NCBI RefSeq assembly: GCF_003479805.1
Contig: NZ_QUHV01000009.1
Location: 30,100-94,099 of the forward strand
DNA length: 64,000 nucleotides
Direction of reading: 5' to 3'
Origin: Collinsella sp. AF08-23
Lineage (GTDB): Bacteria > Actinomycetota > Coriobacteriia > Coriobacteriales > Coriobacteriaceae
In this document: positions 14,966 to 24,065 of the stretch, one piece after another
Layout: every line of letters begins with the position of its first letter
Numbering within the stretch: position 1 is the first letter of the stretch
Notes under the pieces: model-generated
What the model was told of the DNA's origin: nothing
Database searches by the model: none
Seen by the model: the letters and a program-made list of their open reading frames with translations, nothing else
Made by a program: the position numbers and the translations under genes

Positions 14966-17272
14966 TCAGACGCCGCGCCGGTCGAACCTCAACGCCACGA
15001 GGGCGATATCGTCATCGAGTGCCGAACCCGTAAATGCATCGAGCTCATCCAGAACCTGTGCGCACAGGCCTTCAACGCCCTCAGCAGCGGCACGAAGCAG
15101 CACCTCACGCAAACGAGCCTCGCCAAAGAACTCGCCTGCAGCATCGCGGGCCTCGATGGCACCGTCGGTGTACATAAAGAGAATGTCCCCGGGGTTAAAC
15201 GAGAAGGTACCGTTCTCGTACACCATACTCGAGAAGGCGCCCACCACACCCGACTGGACGCTCAGCAACTCCGCCTCCACGCCATCGGCCTCGTTGGCCT
15301 TCACGAGCATGGTGGGGGGATGGCCGGCCGAACAATACGTCGCGCGCCCATGGCGCAGATCGAGCTTTGCGATGAACATGGTCACGAAGGTCTCCACGCG
15401 CGAGAAACTCATGAGCATGCGGTTGAGCGACCGCGCCATACGCGCCGGGCTCGCCCCCTCCCAGGCATATGCGGTGAGTGCCGTCTTGACGAGCGCGGAC
15501 ATCGACGCAGCCTCCACGCCCTTTCCCGACACATCGCCCAAAATCATCACGGCGCGATCGTCGGGCAGGCGGATGAGGGTGTAGAAGTCGCCCCCCACGA
15601 GCGCTTGGCGCGTGGCGGAAGAATACAGCGAATCCGAGGTGATGCCCGGAACAACCCCAAGGTCGTTGCGCATGCCAGCCTGCAAGGTCTGGGCAATGCG
15701 ACGCTCGCTCTTCTGCTGCACGGCCCCGTCCATGATGAGCTCGAAGTCATGCGCGAGATGCGTCAGGTAATCGAACTCCATATCGTCCACGGGTTCTTGG
15801 GAATCATCACGTAGCAACAAGAATCGACGGGGCGGGAGGACGGCGGCGAACGGGCCGTCGTCTTCGACAAATGCGCCCTCGTCTTGCTCGCGACCCATAT
15901 CCACGAAAACGCCCTGGCACGGAAGGCCGTGACGCTCAAGCCACTCACCGACCCAGGTGATGCGGTCCACACGCGCCAAGCGAATCTGCTTGGGAGGCTC
16001 GGGCGCCGCGAGGGCACCCGCCTCGTCACCAAGCAGGTCGGCCGATGCGGGAGCGCCCACTCGGGCAGCGGGAGTCGTCACCGAGAAAAACATTTCCTCA
16101 ACGTCGCAGGGAAGGTCCATGCGGCTTCCGCCATCAAAGTCAATCACGTAGGCACCGCGCTCCACATCATGTAACACGGGCAAAAGGTGGCAAGACAACT
16201 GCTCAGTGACTTCGCTTGTCATCTCGGTCCATGCCGCAATGGGGTCCTTTCCGTTCGCGTACAAAAGCTCGCGAATTCGACTAAGCGAGCGCGTGAGGGA
16301 CGAGGTGCGCGCGGCACGCAGACTGCTCACCACCCCCATCAACTCAATGGACAGATAATCGCATATGACCTCGAGAACACGGACGTCGTAGATGCGCGGA
16401 TTGCACGGGCGCGTCCAGCCGAGCTCAACAACGCCCAAAACCTGCGTTCCAAAGTACACGGGGACCGCAATCATGGTCTTGAATGGAGGCATGTCCTGCA
16501 GGCGCACGTTGTGCCGCACACGGGCATCGAGGTCATAAAAGGCGCCGGGTGCCGTAGGGTCTGCGGGATCGACGGGCACCAGCGACAGTCGGCAGGCTCG
16601 TTGCTCGCGTAGGACGTGGGTGGGCACACCCGCGCCATAGGGAATGAAATCGGGTACATACCTGGCCGCAATGCCTCGGCTCACACCGCGCAGCTTGAAG
16701 CCGCCACCCTCGGCAAAGTAGATGGTCGTTCCCGCCGCATCGAGCGTGTCGGCCATGCGGTTGAGCACCGTGTCCAGCAACGTCGACATATCGCTGGAGC
16801 CCACCGTGGACATGATGACCGACAGCGTGCCCGAGAGGCGTTTATTGGCGGCTTGGAGCTCAGAAAGCAGGCGCTGCGTCTTGCGATCGTGGGCGTACTG
16901 CTCCTCGAGGCTGCGGATGGCGACCACATATCGATGCGCATGGCAGTCGCCCTTCTCCGTCTCGATGAGCTCAAGCGCACGTACGCGTACGGGGATGAAG
17001 GAGCCGTCGGGCAATTTGAGCATCAGCGTGTTCTCTTCGCCATCGGACGAAAAAGGCATCTTGTGACCGGCGGCTCGCTCAAATCCCGAACTGTAGAGCA
17101 GGTCTTTGATGTCGGCGCCGACGACTTGGGAGCGGCTCATCTTCTGGAGGACGAGAAACTGGCGGTTGACATGGCGTACCGCGCCGTCGGCATCACAGAT
17201 AGCGACGGCGTCACTCGTCACCTCGACCAAACGGGCGACGTCGCTCAATTCCTCGTTGTGCATATGTTCCAT
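14966..17272 (-). CDS. PAS-GAF-PP2C (SpoIIE/RsbU-type) serine phosphatase
   Basis: A 768-residue cytoplasmic sensor phosphatase. Residues about 6-130 form a PAS domain (VEVTSDAVAICDADGAVRHVN), about 150-330 a GAF domain, then a variable middle region, then a C-terminal PP2C-like domain with GDVSGKG (about 579) and DDDIALVAL (about 754), which carry the metal-binding aspartates. No transmembrane segment is seen, so the signal is probably internal (redox, ligand or light-type cofactor). It would dephosphorylate the STAS domain of the next gene. The start at 17272 has GGAGGTG upstream. Confidence 0.88.
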   Translation of the reverse strand: MEHMHNEELSDVARLVEVTSDAVAICDADGAVRHVNRQFLVLQKMSRSQVVGADIKDLLYSSGFERAAGHKMPFSSDGEENTLMLKLPDGSFIPVRVRALELIETEKGDCHAHRYVVAIRSLEEQYAHDRKTQRLLSELQAANKRLSGTLSVIMSTVGSSDMSTLLDTVLNRMADTLDAAGTTIYFAEGGGFKLRGVSRGIAARYVPDFIPYGAGVPTHVLREQRACRLSLVPVDPADPTAPGAFYDLDARVRHNVRLQDMPPFKTMIAVPVYFGTQVLGVVELGWTRPCNPRIYDVRVLEVICDYLSIELMGVVSSLRAARTSSLTRSLSRIRELLYANGKDPIAAWTEMTSEVTEQLSCHLLPVLHDVERGAYVIDFDGGSRMDLPCDVEEMFFSVTTPAARVGAPASADLLGDEAGALAAPEPPKQIRLARVDRITWVGEWLERHGLPCQGVFVDMGREQDEGAFVEDDGPFAAVLPPRRFLLLRDDSQEPVDDMEFDYLTHLAHDFELIMDGAVQQKSERRIAQTLQAGMRNDLGVVPGITSDSLYSSATRQALVGGDFYTLIRLPDDRAVMILGDVSGKGVEAASMSALVKTALTAYAWEGASPARMARSLNRMLMSFSRVETFVTMFIAKLDLRHGRATYCSAGHPPTMLVKANEADGVEAELLSVQSGVVGAFSSMVYENGTFSFNPGDILFMYTDGAIEARDAAGEFFGEARLREVLLRAAAEGVEGLCAQVLDELDAFTGSALDDDIALVALRFDRRGV

Positions 17273-17353
17273 GCGCCACCTCCGCCGTACCAACATAACG
17301 CGGACGCGCGAGGGGGCTGCCGGCGAATCGCACGGCCGCGTGCGATATATAGC

Positions 17354-17384
17354 AAAAACGCGAACCCAAACCGGGCTCGCGTTT
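17354..17384 (-). terminator. Terminator downstream of tRNA-Leu
   Basis: On the minus strand AACGCGAGCCC and GGGTTCGCGTT pair with a 5-nt loop, followed by TTTTGC. It separates tRNA-Leu from the phosphatase gene on the same strand. Confidence 0.8.
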
Positions 17385-17392
17385 CACATGCG

Positions 17393-17482
17393 TGGTGTCG
17401 GAGGCGGGACTTGAACCCGCATGACCGAAATGTGGTCACTAGCACCTCAAGCTAGCGCGTCTGCCAATTCCGCCACTCCGAC
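17393..17482 (-). tRNA. tRNA-Leu(GAG)
   Basis: A class II tRNA with a long variable arm (TGACCACATTTCGGTCA). Acceptor GTCGGAG/CTCCGAC, anticodon stem CTAGC/GCTAG with loop TTGAGGT (anticodon GAG), A discriminator, encoded CCA. Confidence 0.96.
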
Positions 17483-17518
17483 GTTTGCTTTCGCGTTACC
17501 GCGTCTGCAACGAGGAAG

Positions 17519-17548
17519 ATAGTACCCCGAGTCCCATCATTCGCGCAA
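17519..17548 (-). promoter_or_regulatory. Promoter of tRNA-Leu
   Basis: On the minus strand TTGCGC (17543-17548) and TACTAT (17519-17524) are 18 bp apart, about 37 bases upstream of the tRNA. Confidence 0.6.
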
Positions 17549-17690
17549 GCCCCTTTTTCAAAAAAGTTTTGCGAAAGGGCCTGCAGAAGACTTCCTTGCA
17601 AGAAGTACCTGCAAAGATCCCTCTGAACGCAGGTGAGAGGCGGGGCCTGGCAGTAAGAAAGATCCGCCCTTCCCCGCTGGGGATTTAGGG

Positions 17691-19430
17691 CTAGACGAGC
17701 TCTACGGAACCAAGATCGACGAGCCCGTTCGGCAAGACATTCGCCATCTGCACGCGATCAGATGCGACCTTGGCATACGCCGGATGCACCAGGGGGATCA
17801 TCGGCATCGCCTCGGACGCAAGGACAAGGGCCTCCCTTGCGCGCTCGGTACGCTCCGTCGCGTCGCGCTGCTCGGCCATGGTGGTGAGGGCGGCGGTGAG
17901 CGCATCATCTTCGTATCCCGCCCATGAGCCTCGCTCAGACGTGGTGCCAAGCAACTGGGACACCACCGTGTCGATTGTGGCAGCCGCCGGGTCGAACGTG
18001 ACGAGGCAGCACGCACAATCGCCCTTATCAAGGCTTTCGGCGAGGTCTTCCGCTGCCAGCGCAGCGGTCTTCACCGTCAGCCCCAAGTCGGACAAATCGC
18101 TCGCGATTTGGTCGGCGATGCGCCCCTGCACGCCCCCCTCGCGATACGTTAGGGTGAAATCGAGATTCAGCGGCTCCGCCGTCATCTCTGGAGCGTCTTT
18201 TGACTCTTCGGCAGAACCCATGGTCTGCTGGGCCTCGTCCTCCCGCTCCTGCGCGCTCAGCCCCTCTATGAGCTCCAGAGCCCGGTCAGCATCAAACGCG
18301 CACGCCTCCCACGACACCGCCTCGCCCACGCATGGGGCAACCGGGCTCATGGCGGAAGCGGCGCTGTAATTGAGCACCTTCTTGCAAAGGGCTTCGCGGT
18401 CGATACCGCAGGAAATCGCACGGCGAAAGACGGCGTTGTCGAACGGGGCCACACGCGTGTTGCACACCATGTACGTCAACCCGGCTTCAGGCCCCTGAAC
18501 GAACCGCTCGCCCGGTTTCATGATCCCCACGCTCGACGAAATGCCGCGCGCATCTTCGGCATCCTTCAACTGGTCAACGGGCACATCGCAGATATCGAGG
18601 ACACCCGCCTGGAAATGGTTGTATGCGGCAACGGTGTCGTCATGAATGGCGAGTAGGACGCCATCCACCAAGCTCGCACCATATGCGCACTCGTCAAAGC
18701 GCGTGAGCCGAATGTCGCCCTTTCCCTTCCACGGGCGGTCTAACATGAACGGTCCATTGCCCATGGGCTGTTCCGAAAACATAACGGGATTGTCCTCCGC
18801 ACTCGCGGGAACAGGACCGAGAGCTGGATGCGAGACAATCGAGGCGAAGGCTGCATGCGGCTCGGTAAGCGACACGGTAAGCGTGAGGTCGTCAGGACAG
18901 CGCAAACCGACCAATTCCGAGGCCCGGCCGCCAGACAGGGCATCATACCCATCGATGGCGGAAAGCAAGGATCCCCAGCGGCTACGAGGGCCCTCGCCAC
19001 CATTCTCCTTGTGTGTCCGATCCTCATCCGTATCGTCGGACATCGGCTTGACCAAACGCTCCCACGCCCGCTTGAAGCAAGAGGCCGTGACGGATTCACC
19101 ATTGTGGAACGTCGCACCTTCGACAAGGCTGAAGGTGAACGTGCGCGCGTCATCGGAAGCGGTAATGCTGCGGGCTGCAGCGGGTGTCGCCACGCCGTCC
19201 ACAATGCGCGTGAGGGGGCAAAAAAGCGCATGAAGCACCTGGAGGCCAAACCGATCGGAGACGAGCAGGGGGTCGATTGCCGAGGGCTTGCCGATACGAC
19301 ACGTCACCCATGAGGGCGGGACGTCATCACTTGAGCCCGCATCGCCACCCTCAACCTGGCTGCACCCGCTTAGTCCAAGCCCCATCACACCGCATGCCGC
19401 AGCGCCTAGGAATGCACGCCTGTCGATCAT
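17691..19430 (-). CDS. Oligopeptide ABC transporter substrate-binding lipoprotein (orphan)
   Basis: A 579-residue family-5 extracellular solute-binding protein (OppA/DppA type). The N-terminus DRRAFLG plus a hydrophobic run and lipobox LSGC (Cys23) marks a lipoprotein, possibly exported by Tat. Typical family blocks are present: TFSLVEGATFHNGESVTA and the late WAGYEDDALTAAL, with PLVHPAYAKV near the end. Start site GGGAAGGGG. It lies after the terminator of the opp operon (19620-19642), so it is a separate unit. It may supply an alternative specificity to the neighbouring OppBCDF permease. Sequence acidic patches around residues 400-415 look like a linker insertion. Confidence 0.88.
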   Translation of the reverse strand: MIDRRAFLGAAACGVMGLGLSGCSQVEGGDAGSSDDVPPSWVTCRIGKPSAIDPLLVSDRFGLQVLHALFCPLTRIVDGVATPAAARSITASDDARTFTFSLVEGATFHNGESVTASCFKRAWERLVKPMSDDTDEDRTHKENGGEGPRSRWGSLLSAIDGYDALSGGRASELVGLRCPDDLTLTVSLTEPHAAFASIVSHPALGPVPASAEDNPVMFSEQPMGNGPFMLDRPWKGKGDIRLTRFDECAYGASLVDGVLLAIHDDTVAAYNHFQAGVLDICDVPVDQLKDAEDARGISSSVGIMKPGERFVQGPEAGLTYMVCNTRVAPFDNAVFRRAISCGIDREALCKKVLNYSAASAMSPVAPCVGEAVSWEACAFDADRALELIEGLSAQEREDEAQQTMGSAEESKDAPEMTAEPLNLDFTLTYREGGVQGRIADQIASDLSDLGLTVKTAALAAEDLAESLDKGDCACCLVTFDPAAATIDTVVSQLLGTTSERGSWAGYEDDALTAALTTMAEQRDATERTERAREALVLASEAMPMIPLVHPAYAKVASDRVQMANVLPNGLVDLGSVELV

Positions 19431-19619
19431 CTCGGCCCCTTCCCGGATCTATTGCACAGATGCACTTTCATCCCACCACTCTAAAGCAAAACCCGCGCAA
19501 CCCCAACCGAGCAGTGACCATCCCAGCAAAGTCCCCTCATGCATGAGACTTTTCTCGTCCACGCTCGCGACTAAGTACGGACAGCCCTCGCGTTTCACAT
19601 CCAAGCGTACATTCCGCAG

Positions 19620-19642
19620 AAAGCCCGCCAAAGGCGGGCTTT
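19620..19642 (-). terminator. Terminator of the opp operon
   Basis: A 10-bp perfect stem AAAGCCCGCC/GGCGGGCTTT with a 3-nt loop followed by TCTG on the minus strand. It is symmetrical, so it may work in both directions. It lies 44 bp after oppF. Confidence 0.75.
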
Positions 19643-19685
19643 CGAGGACGTTTGATCGGTTGGCGTCATGAGGGCTGAGGGGCCC

Positions 19686-20708
19686 TTACAGGTCGATGTA
19701 CGACTCCTTGATGGGGAACGGCGTCGCATAATGACAAGCACAGAAGTGGCCCGCGCCGATTTCACGGAACTCGGGCACTTCCTCGGCACATCTGCCCTGC
19801 GCGATCGGGCAACGCGTGTGGAAACGGCAACCGCTCGGCGGGTCGATCGGACTCGGCGGATCACCGGCAAGAATGATGCGCTTGCGGCTCTTCTGCACGT
19901 CCGGATCGGGGACCGGCACGGCGGAGAGCAGCGACTGCGTATACGGATGGTTCGGTTCGGCGTACAGACTCTTCCAGTCGGACAGCTCGACCATCTTACC
20001 GAGGTACATGACGGCGACGCGATCGGAAATGTGCTGAACGACGGAAAGGTCGTGGGCAATGAACAGATAGGCGGTACCGTACTGCTGCTGAAGGTCCTTC
20101 AGCAAGTTCAGAACCTGGGCCTGAATGGAGACGTCGAGCGCGGAAACGGGCTCGTCACAGATGATCAGCTTCGGACGCAGAATGAACGAGCGGGCGATAC
20201 CGACGCGCTGACGCTGGCCACCAGAGAACTCATGCGGATATCGGTTAATGTGCTCGGGATTGAGGCCAACGACGTCGAGCAGCTCGCGAACGCGATCCAT
20301 GCGCTCCTCGGGCGTACCGATGCCATGGATGACCATGGGCTCGGAAACAATCTCGCCGATCGTCATACGCGGATTGAGCGATGCATACGGATCCTGGAAG
20401 ATGAACTGCATGTCGCGGCGCATATCCTTGAGCTCGGCCTTGTTCATCTTGGAGATATCTTTGCCCTCAAAGTACACCTTGCCGGACGTCGGCGGGTCGA
20501 GGTGCATGATGGCGCGGCCGGTGGTGGACTTACCGCAACCGGATTCGCCCACTAGACCGAAGGTCTCGCCAGCGCGGATCTCGAACGAGACGTCATTCAC
20601 CGCAGAGACGACCTTCTTGGAGAACCTACCGCCCAGGAAACCGGAGCCGGTGGGGAACTCCTTCGTGAGGTGCTCAACCTTGAGCAGCGGAGTATTGTTG
20701 TCTGCCAT
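19686..20708 (-). CDS. oppF: Oligopeptide ABC transporter ATP-binding protein
   Basis: A 340-residue ATPase. It has Walker [10 protein letters not shown], signature LSGGQ-type ([15 protein letters not shown]), Walker [13 protein letters not shown] and the C-terminal oligopeptide-transporter extension with the [14 protein letters not shown] cysteine cluster that binds an iron-sulfur cluster in some members. It is last in the operon and directly abuts oppD. With OppD it energises peptide import. Confidence 0.93.
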   Translation of the reverse strand: MADNNTPLLKVEHLTKEFPTGSGFLGGRFSKKVVSAVNDVSFEIRAGETFGLVGESGCGKSTTGRAIMHLDPPTSGKVYFEGKDISKMNKAELKDMRRDMQFIFQDPYASLNPRMTIGEIVSEPMVIHGIGTPEERMDRVRELLDVVGLNPEHINRYPHEFSGGQRQRVGIARSFILRPKLIICDEPVSALDVSIQAQVLNLLKDLQQQYGTAYLFIAHDLSVVQHISDRVAVMYLGKMVELSDWKSLYAEPNHPYTQSLLSAVPVPDPDVQKSRKRIILAGDPPSPIDPPSGCRFHTRCPIAQGRCAEEVPEFREIGAGHFCACHYATPFPIKESYIDL

Positions 20709-21842
20709 TTAGGCCTCGCCTCCCTTCGAAGCTGCGACATCCACGTTATCGGGAATCGCGGTCGGCATGGTCCCGCGGGAGCGGGAGGTGTCGGGTGCGA
20801 ACTTCTTCACGAAGGCATCATCATCGGCGTAATGACACTCGGAGTAATGGCCGTTGTCCATGACGAACTTCTTGGGGCGTTCCTTGTGGCAGAGCTCCGT
20901 GGCATACGGGCAACGAGGCGCGAACGCGCAACCCTGCGGCAGGTTGACGAGCGACGGTGGATTGCCGTGAATTGGCGTAAGCGGCTTCTTCTCGTCGGTA
21001 GCCTGCTCGGGAATGGAGCGAATGAGGCCCCAGGTGTAGGGGTGGCGGCTCTCGTAAAAGATCTCGTCGGCAGTGCCGAACTCCACGGGGTGACCTGCGT
21101 ACATGACCATGATCTTGTCGGCCATGTCGGCGACGACGCCCAGGTCGTGGGTGATCATGATGATGGCGTTACCGTTCTTCTCCTGCATCTCCTGCATAAG
21201 TTCGATAATCTGCGCCTGGATGGTCACATCGAGGGCCGTAGTGGGCTCGTCGGCAATCAGGATGTCGGGATCGCAGGCGAGAGCCATGGCGATCATGACG
21301 CGCTGGCGCATGCCGCCGGAGAACTGGTGCGGATACTCGTTCACGCGCTTCTCGGGCTCAGGGATGCCCACGAGGTCGAGCAGCTCAGTGGCGCGCTTGA
21401 GCGCCTCCTGCTTGGAGTAGCCGCGGTGCAGACGAAGGCCCTCCCCCACCTGACGACCGATCTTGTAAACCGGGTTGAGCGAGGTCATGGGGTCCTGGAA
21501 GATCATCGCAATGTCATTGCCGCGGACGTGCTGCATCTCCTCCTCAGACATATTGAGGAGGTCGCGACCGCGATAGGTCACGGAACCGCCCTCGATCTTA
21601 CCGGGAGGCATGGAGATGAGGCCCATGATGGTCATGGCGGTCACGGACTTGCCGGAGCCGGATTCGCCCACCACGCCGAGCGTCTCGCCGCGATCGAGCG
21701 TGTAGCTCACGCCGTCAACGGCATGCACGACGCCGTCCTCGGTGTGGAAGTACATCTTCAGGTCGTCGACCTCGAGCAGATGCTGGCCCTCGGGGATCGG
21801 CTGCGTCTTGAGGTCCACGAAAGTATCGTTGTTCTTAGCCAT
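20709..21842 (-). CDS. oppD: Oligopeptide ABC transporter ATP-binding protein
   Basis: A 377-residue ATPase. Walker [12 protein letters not shown], signature [14 protein letters not shown], Walker [13 protein letters not shown], and the C-terminal extension [14 protein letters not shown] are present, as expected for OppD. It is located between oppC and oppF with no spacing, so translation is probably coupled. Confidence 0.93.
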   Translation of the reverse strand: MAKNNDTFVDLKTQPIPEGQHLLEVDDLKMYFHTEDGVVHAVDGVSYTLDRGETLGVVGESGSGKSVTAMTIMGLISMPPGKIEGGSVTYRGRDLLNMSEEEMQHVRGNDIAMIFQDPMTSLNPVYKIGRQVGEGLRLHRGYSKQEALKRATELLDLVGIPEPEKRVNEYPHQFSGGMRQRVMIAMALACDPDILIADEPTTALDVTIQAQIIELMQEMQEKNGNAIIMITHDLGVVADMADKIMVMYAGHPVEFGTADEIFYESRHPYTWGLIRSIPEQATDEKKPLTPIHGNPPSLVNLPQGCAFAPRCPYATELCHKERPKKFVMDNGHYSECHYADDDAFVKKFAPDTSRSRGTMPTAIPDNVDVAASKGGEA

Positions 21843-21846
21843 GGTT

Positions 21847-22800
21847 TTACGCGTCCTTCATCTTCACGTCGAGAGCGTCACGCAGGCCGTCGCCGAGCAG
21901 CGTGAACGCGAGCACGGTGGTCAGGATGGCGATGCCGGGCATGATCATAAGCCACGGCTCGGTCTGCAGGTACTTCTGACCCTCCTGGATGAGGGTGCCC
22001 CACGACGGATCGGGCGGGACGACGCCGAGACCCAAGAAGGACAGGGCGGACTCGGTCAGGATGGCGCCACCGATGTTCATAGTGGCATAGACCACGATAG
22101 AAGCAACGGAGTTGGGGAAGATATGGCGGGCGATGATGCGCGCGTCGGAAGCGCCCATGGATCGGGCGGCATCCACGTAGTCGCTCTCCTTGACGGAGAG
22201 GATGGCGGAGCGGAACACGCGGGCGATCGAGGGCCAGCCAAGGATGCCGATGGCGATAAACACGTTCTGAATACCATTGCCGATGACCGCGATCATAGCG
22301 ATGACGAACAGCGTGTAGGGGAACGCCAGGAAGATGTCGGCCAGACGCATGATGATGGTATCCCAGATGCCGCCGTAGTATGCGGCGAGTGCGCCCATGA
22401 CCAGTCCGATGGCAGTGGAGATGCCCGTGGCGACGATACCGACGGTCAGCGAGATGCGCGCGCCGTAGATGACGCGGGAGAGCACATCGCGGCCAAGGGT
22501 GTCGGTGCCAAAAGGATGCTGGAGGGACGGTGCAAGGCGGGAGTTCATAACCATGGTGGCCGTGTCGGATGCGTTCGGATCGCCGAGCACACTCGGAACC
22601 CACAGGTCCGCGGTGACCGCGATGACGACGACGATGAGGATCCACACGATGGCGAACATCGCGAGCCTGTTCTTCCTCAGGCGCTTGAAGGCGTCACCCC
22701 ACAGGGTGCGCGTGGGTTTGTCGGAGCCATTGGCAACGACATGGGCCTCGGCCGCGGCGGCGCGAACCTGCTCGCCCATTGTATTCATTGGGTACTGCAC
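21847..22800 (-). CDS. oppC: Oligopeptide ABC transporter permease
   Basis: A 317-residue permease with the long N-terminal tail of OppC proteins, about six membrane helices, and the inner-membrane EAA loop near DYVDAARSMGASDARIIARHIFPN, which contacts the ATPases. The HPFGTDTLGRDVLSRVIYGARISL segment is typical. It lies 4 bp upstream of oppD. Confidence 0.92.
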   Translation of the reverse strand: MQYPMNTMGEQVRAAAAEAHVVANGSDKPTRTLWGDAFKRLRKNRLAMFAIVWILIVVVIAVTADLWVPSVLGDPNASDTATMVMNSRLAPSLQHPFGTDTLGRDVLSRVIYGARISLTVGIVATGISTAIGLVMGALAAYYGGIWDTIIMRLADIFLAFPYTLFVIAMIAVIGNGIQNVFIAIGILGWPSIARVFRSAILSVKESDYVDAARSMGASDARIIARHIFPNSVASIVVYATMNIGGAILTESALSFLGLGVVPPDPSWGTLIQEGQKYLQTEPWLMIMPGIAILTTVLAFTLLGDGLRDALDVKMKDA

Positions 22801-22812
22801 GTCTCTTGCCTC

Positions 22813-23847
22813 CTACTTATCGCTCTTGTTACCAAGGCGGATACGCGGATCGAGGAACGCGTAGCTCACGTCGACGATCAGGTTGATGATCATGACCACG
22901 ATGACGATGACCGTGACGGCGCCCATGACGATGGGCCAGTCGCGGCGAGTGATAGCGGTGTACGTCATCTGGCCGATACCGGGCCAGTTGAAGACTGTCT
23001 CGGTCAGGATGGCACCGGCGAGCATCGCACCGAAGTCCATGCCCACATAGGTAACGACCGGGATCAGGGCGTTCTTGAGCGCGTGGTGGAAGATGATCGA
23101 GCGCTTGGAGAGGCCCTTGGCCTTGGCAGTGCGGATGTAGTCCTGGTTCATGACCTCGATCAGCTGCGAACGCATGATACGGGCCGTGTAGGCGGTGGAT
23201 ACCGCAGCCAACGTGATGGCGGGAAGGATGTAGTACATCCAGCCGGGGAACATCGGGCGCGGACCGGGGACGCCCGAGACGGGCAACGCAACGGCACCGC
23301 CGGTAGCGTCTTTAAGCCAGATGCCAAATATCAACTGGAGGAGCAGACCGAGCCAGAACGCGGGCATCGCCACGAGCATCGAGGTGGTGAGGGTCACGAG
23401 GATGTCCCAGAAGGAGTACCGCTTAATAGCCGAGATGATACCGGCGCCAATGCCCACAATTGCCTCGATGACGATGGCGACAACGGCGATCTGCACCGTG
23501 TAGGGATAGGCATCGAGAATCATGGTCGACACGTCGATGCCACGCTGGTAGGAACGGCCAAGGTCACCATGGAGCAGGCCGCTCAGATAAGTGAAGTAAC
23601 GATCCCACATGGGGGTTTCGATGGTGTCACCGTTCTCGTCGAAAACGATGTCGCCGTTCTCGTCCGTCACGATTAAGCCGTGAGCGGCGCGGATGTTCAT
23701 CTCGGTAACCGGGTCGAGCTTCTTCTCGCCGGCGATCAGCTTGATGGGATCGCCGGGCACGACATTCTGCATGATGAACAGAATGAGCGTGACGCCGAGG
23801 AAGACCGGGATGAACTGCAGGATTCGCTTGAGGATGTACCTGAGCAC
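22813..23847 (-). CDS. oppB: Oligopeptide ABC transporter permease
   Basis: A 344-residue permease. It begins LRYILKRILQFIPVFLGVTLILF, the characteristic OppB/DppB first helix, and has the EAA loop DYIRTAKAKGLSKRSIIFHHALKN. The GTG at 23847 is chosen as start because GGGAGGG precedes it and the family N-terminus begins there; the ATG 22 codons earlier lacks a site. An extra extracytoplasmic stretch (about 60-110, including DENGDIVFDENGDTIE) is longer than in many homologues. Confidence 0.92.
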   Translation of the reverse strand: MLRYILKRILQFIPVFLGVTLILFIMQNVVPGDPIKLIAGEKKLDPVTEMNIRAAHGLIVTDENGDIVFDENGDTIETPMWDRYFTYLSGLLHGDLGRSYQRGIDVSTMILDAYPYTVQIAVVAIVIEAIVGIGAGIISAIKRYSFWDILVTLTTSMLVAMPAFWLGLLLQLIFGIWLKDATGGAVALPVSGVPGPRPMFPGWMYYILPAITLAAVSTAYTARIMRSQLIEVMNQDYIRTAKAKGLSKRSIIFHHALKNALIPVVTYVGMDFGAMLAGAILTETVFNWPGIGQMTYTAITRRDWPIVMGAVTVIVIVVMIINLIVDVSYAFLDPRIRLGNKSDK

Positions 23848-24000
23848 AGCGATACCCTCCCTAGTCTCTTGGACACTACACTTTGCTGCAGTATGTCGCA
23901 GCGTAAATTGCAATTATACGTCACCCGCTAAGGAATACTGCGGGGATTATGCGTAGATATACACGATCGATTCCGCACTTTGCAGCATTACCCGCCAAAC

Positions 24001-24032
24001 AAAGGCAGGACACCGCTTGCGCGATGTCCTGC
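24001..24032 (-). terminator. Intercistronic hairpin between oppA and oppB (attenuator)
   Basis: On the minus strand GCAGGACA and TGTCCTGC pair around a 12-nt loop, followed by CTTTGTTT. It lies 34 bp after the binding-protein gene, a common place for a leaky terminator that keeps the binding protein in excess over the membrane parts. Confidence 0.65.
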
Positions 24033-24065
24033 TGTTCATGCGCTATCGGGTTTTGATCCCGGTCG

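Noticed and set aside
21742..23676. A 644-residue plus-strand open frame opposite oppC and oppB
   Set aside because: His/Asp-rich antisense shadow; the minus strand encodes clear permeases.
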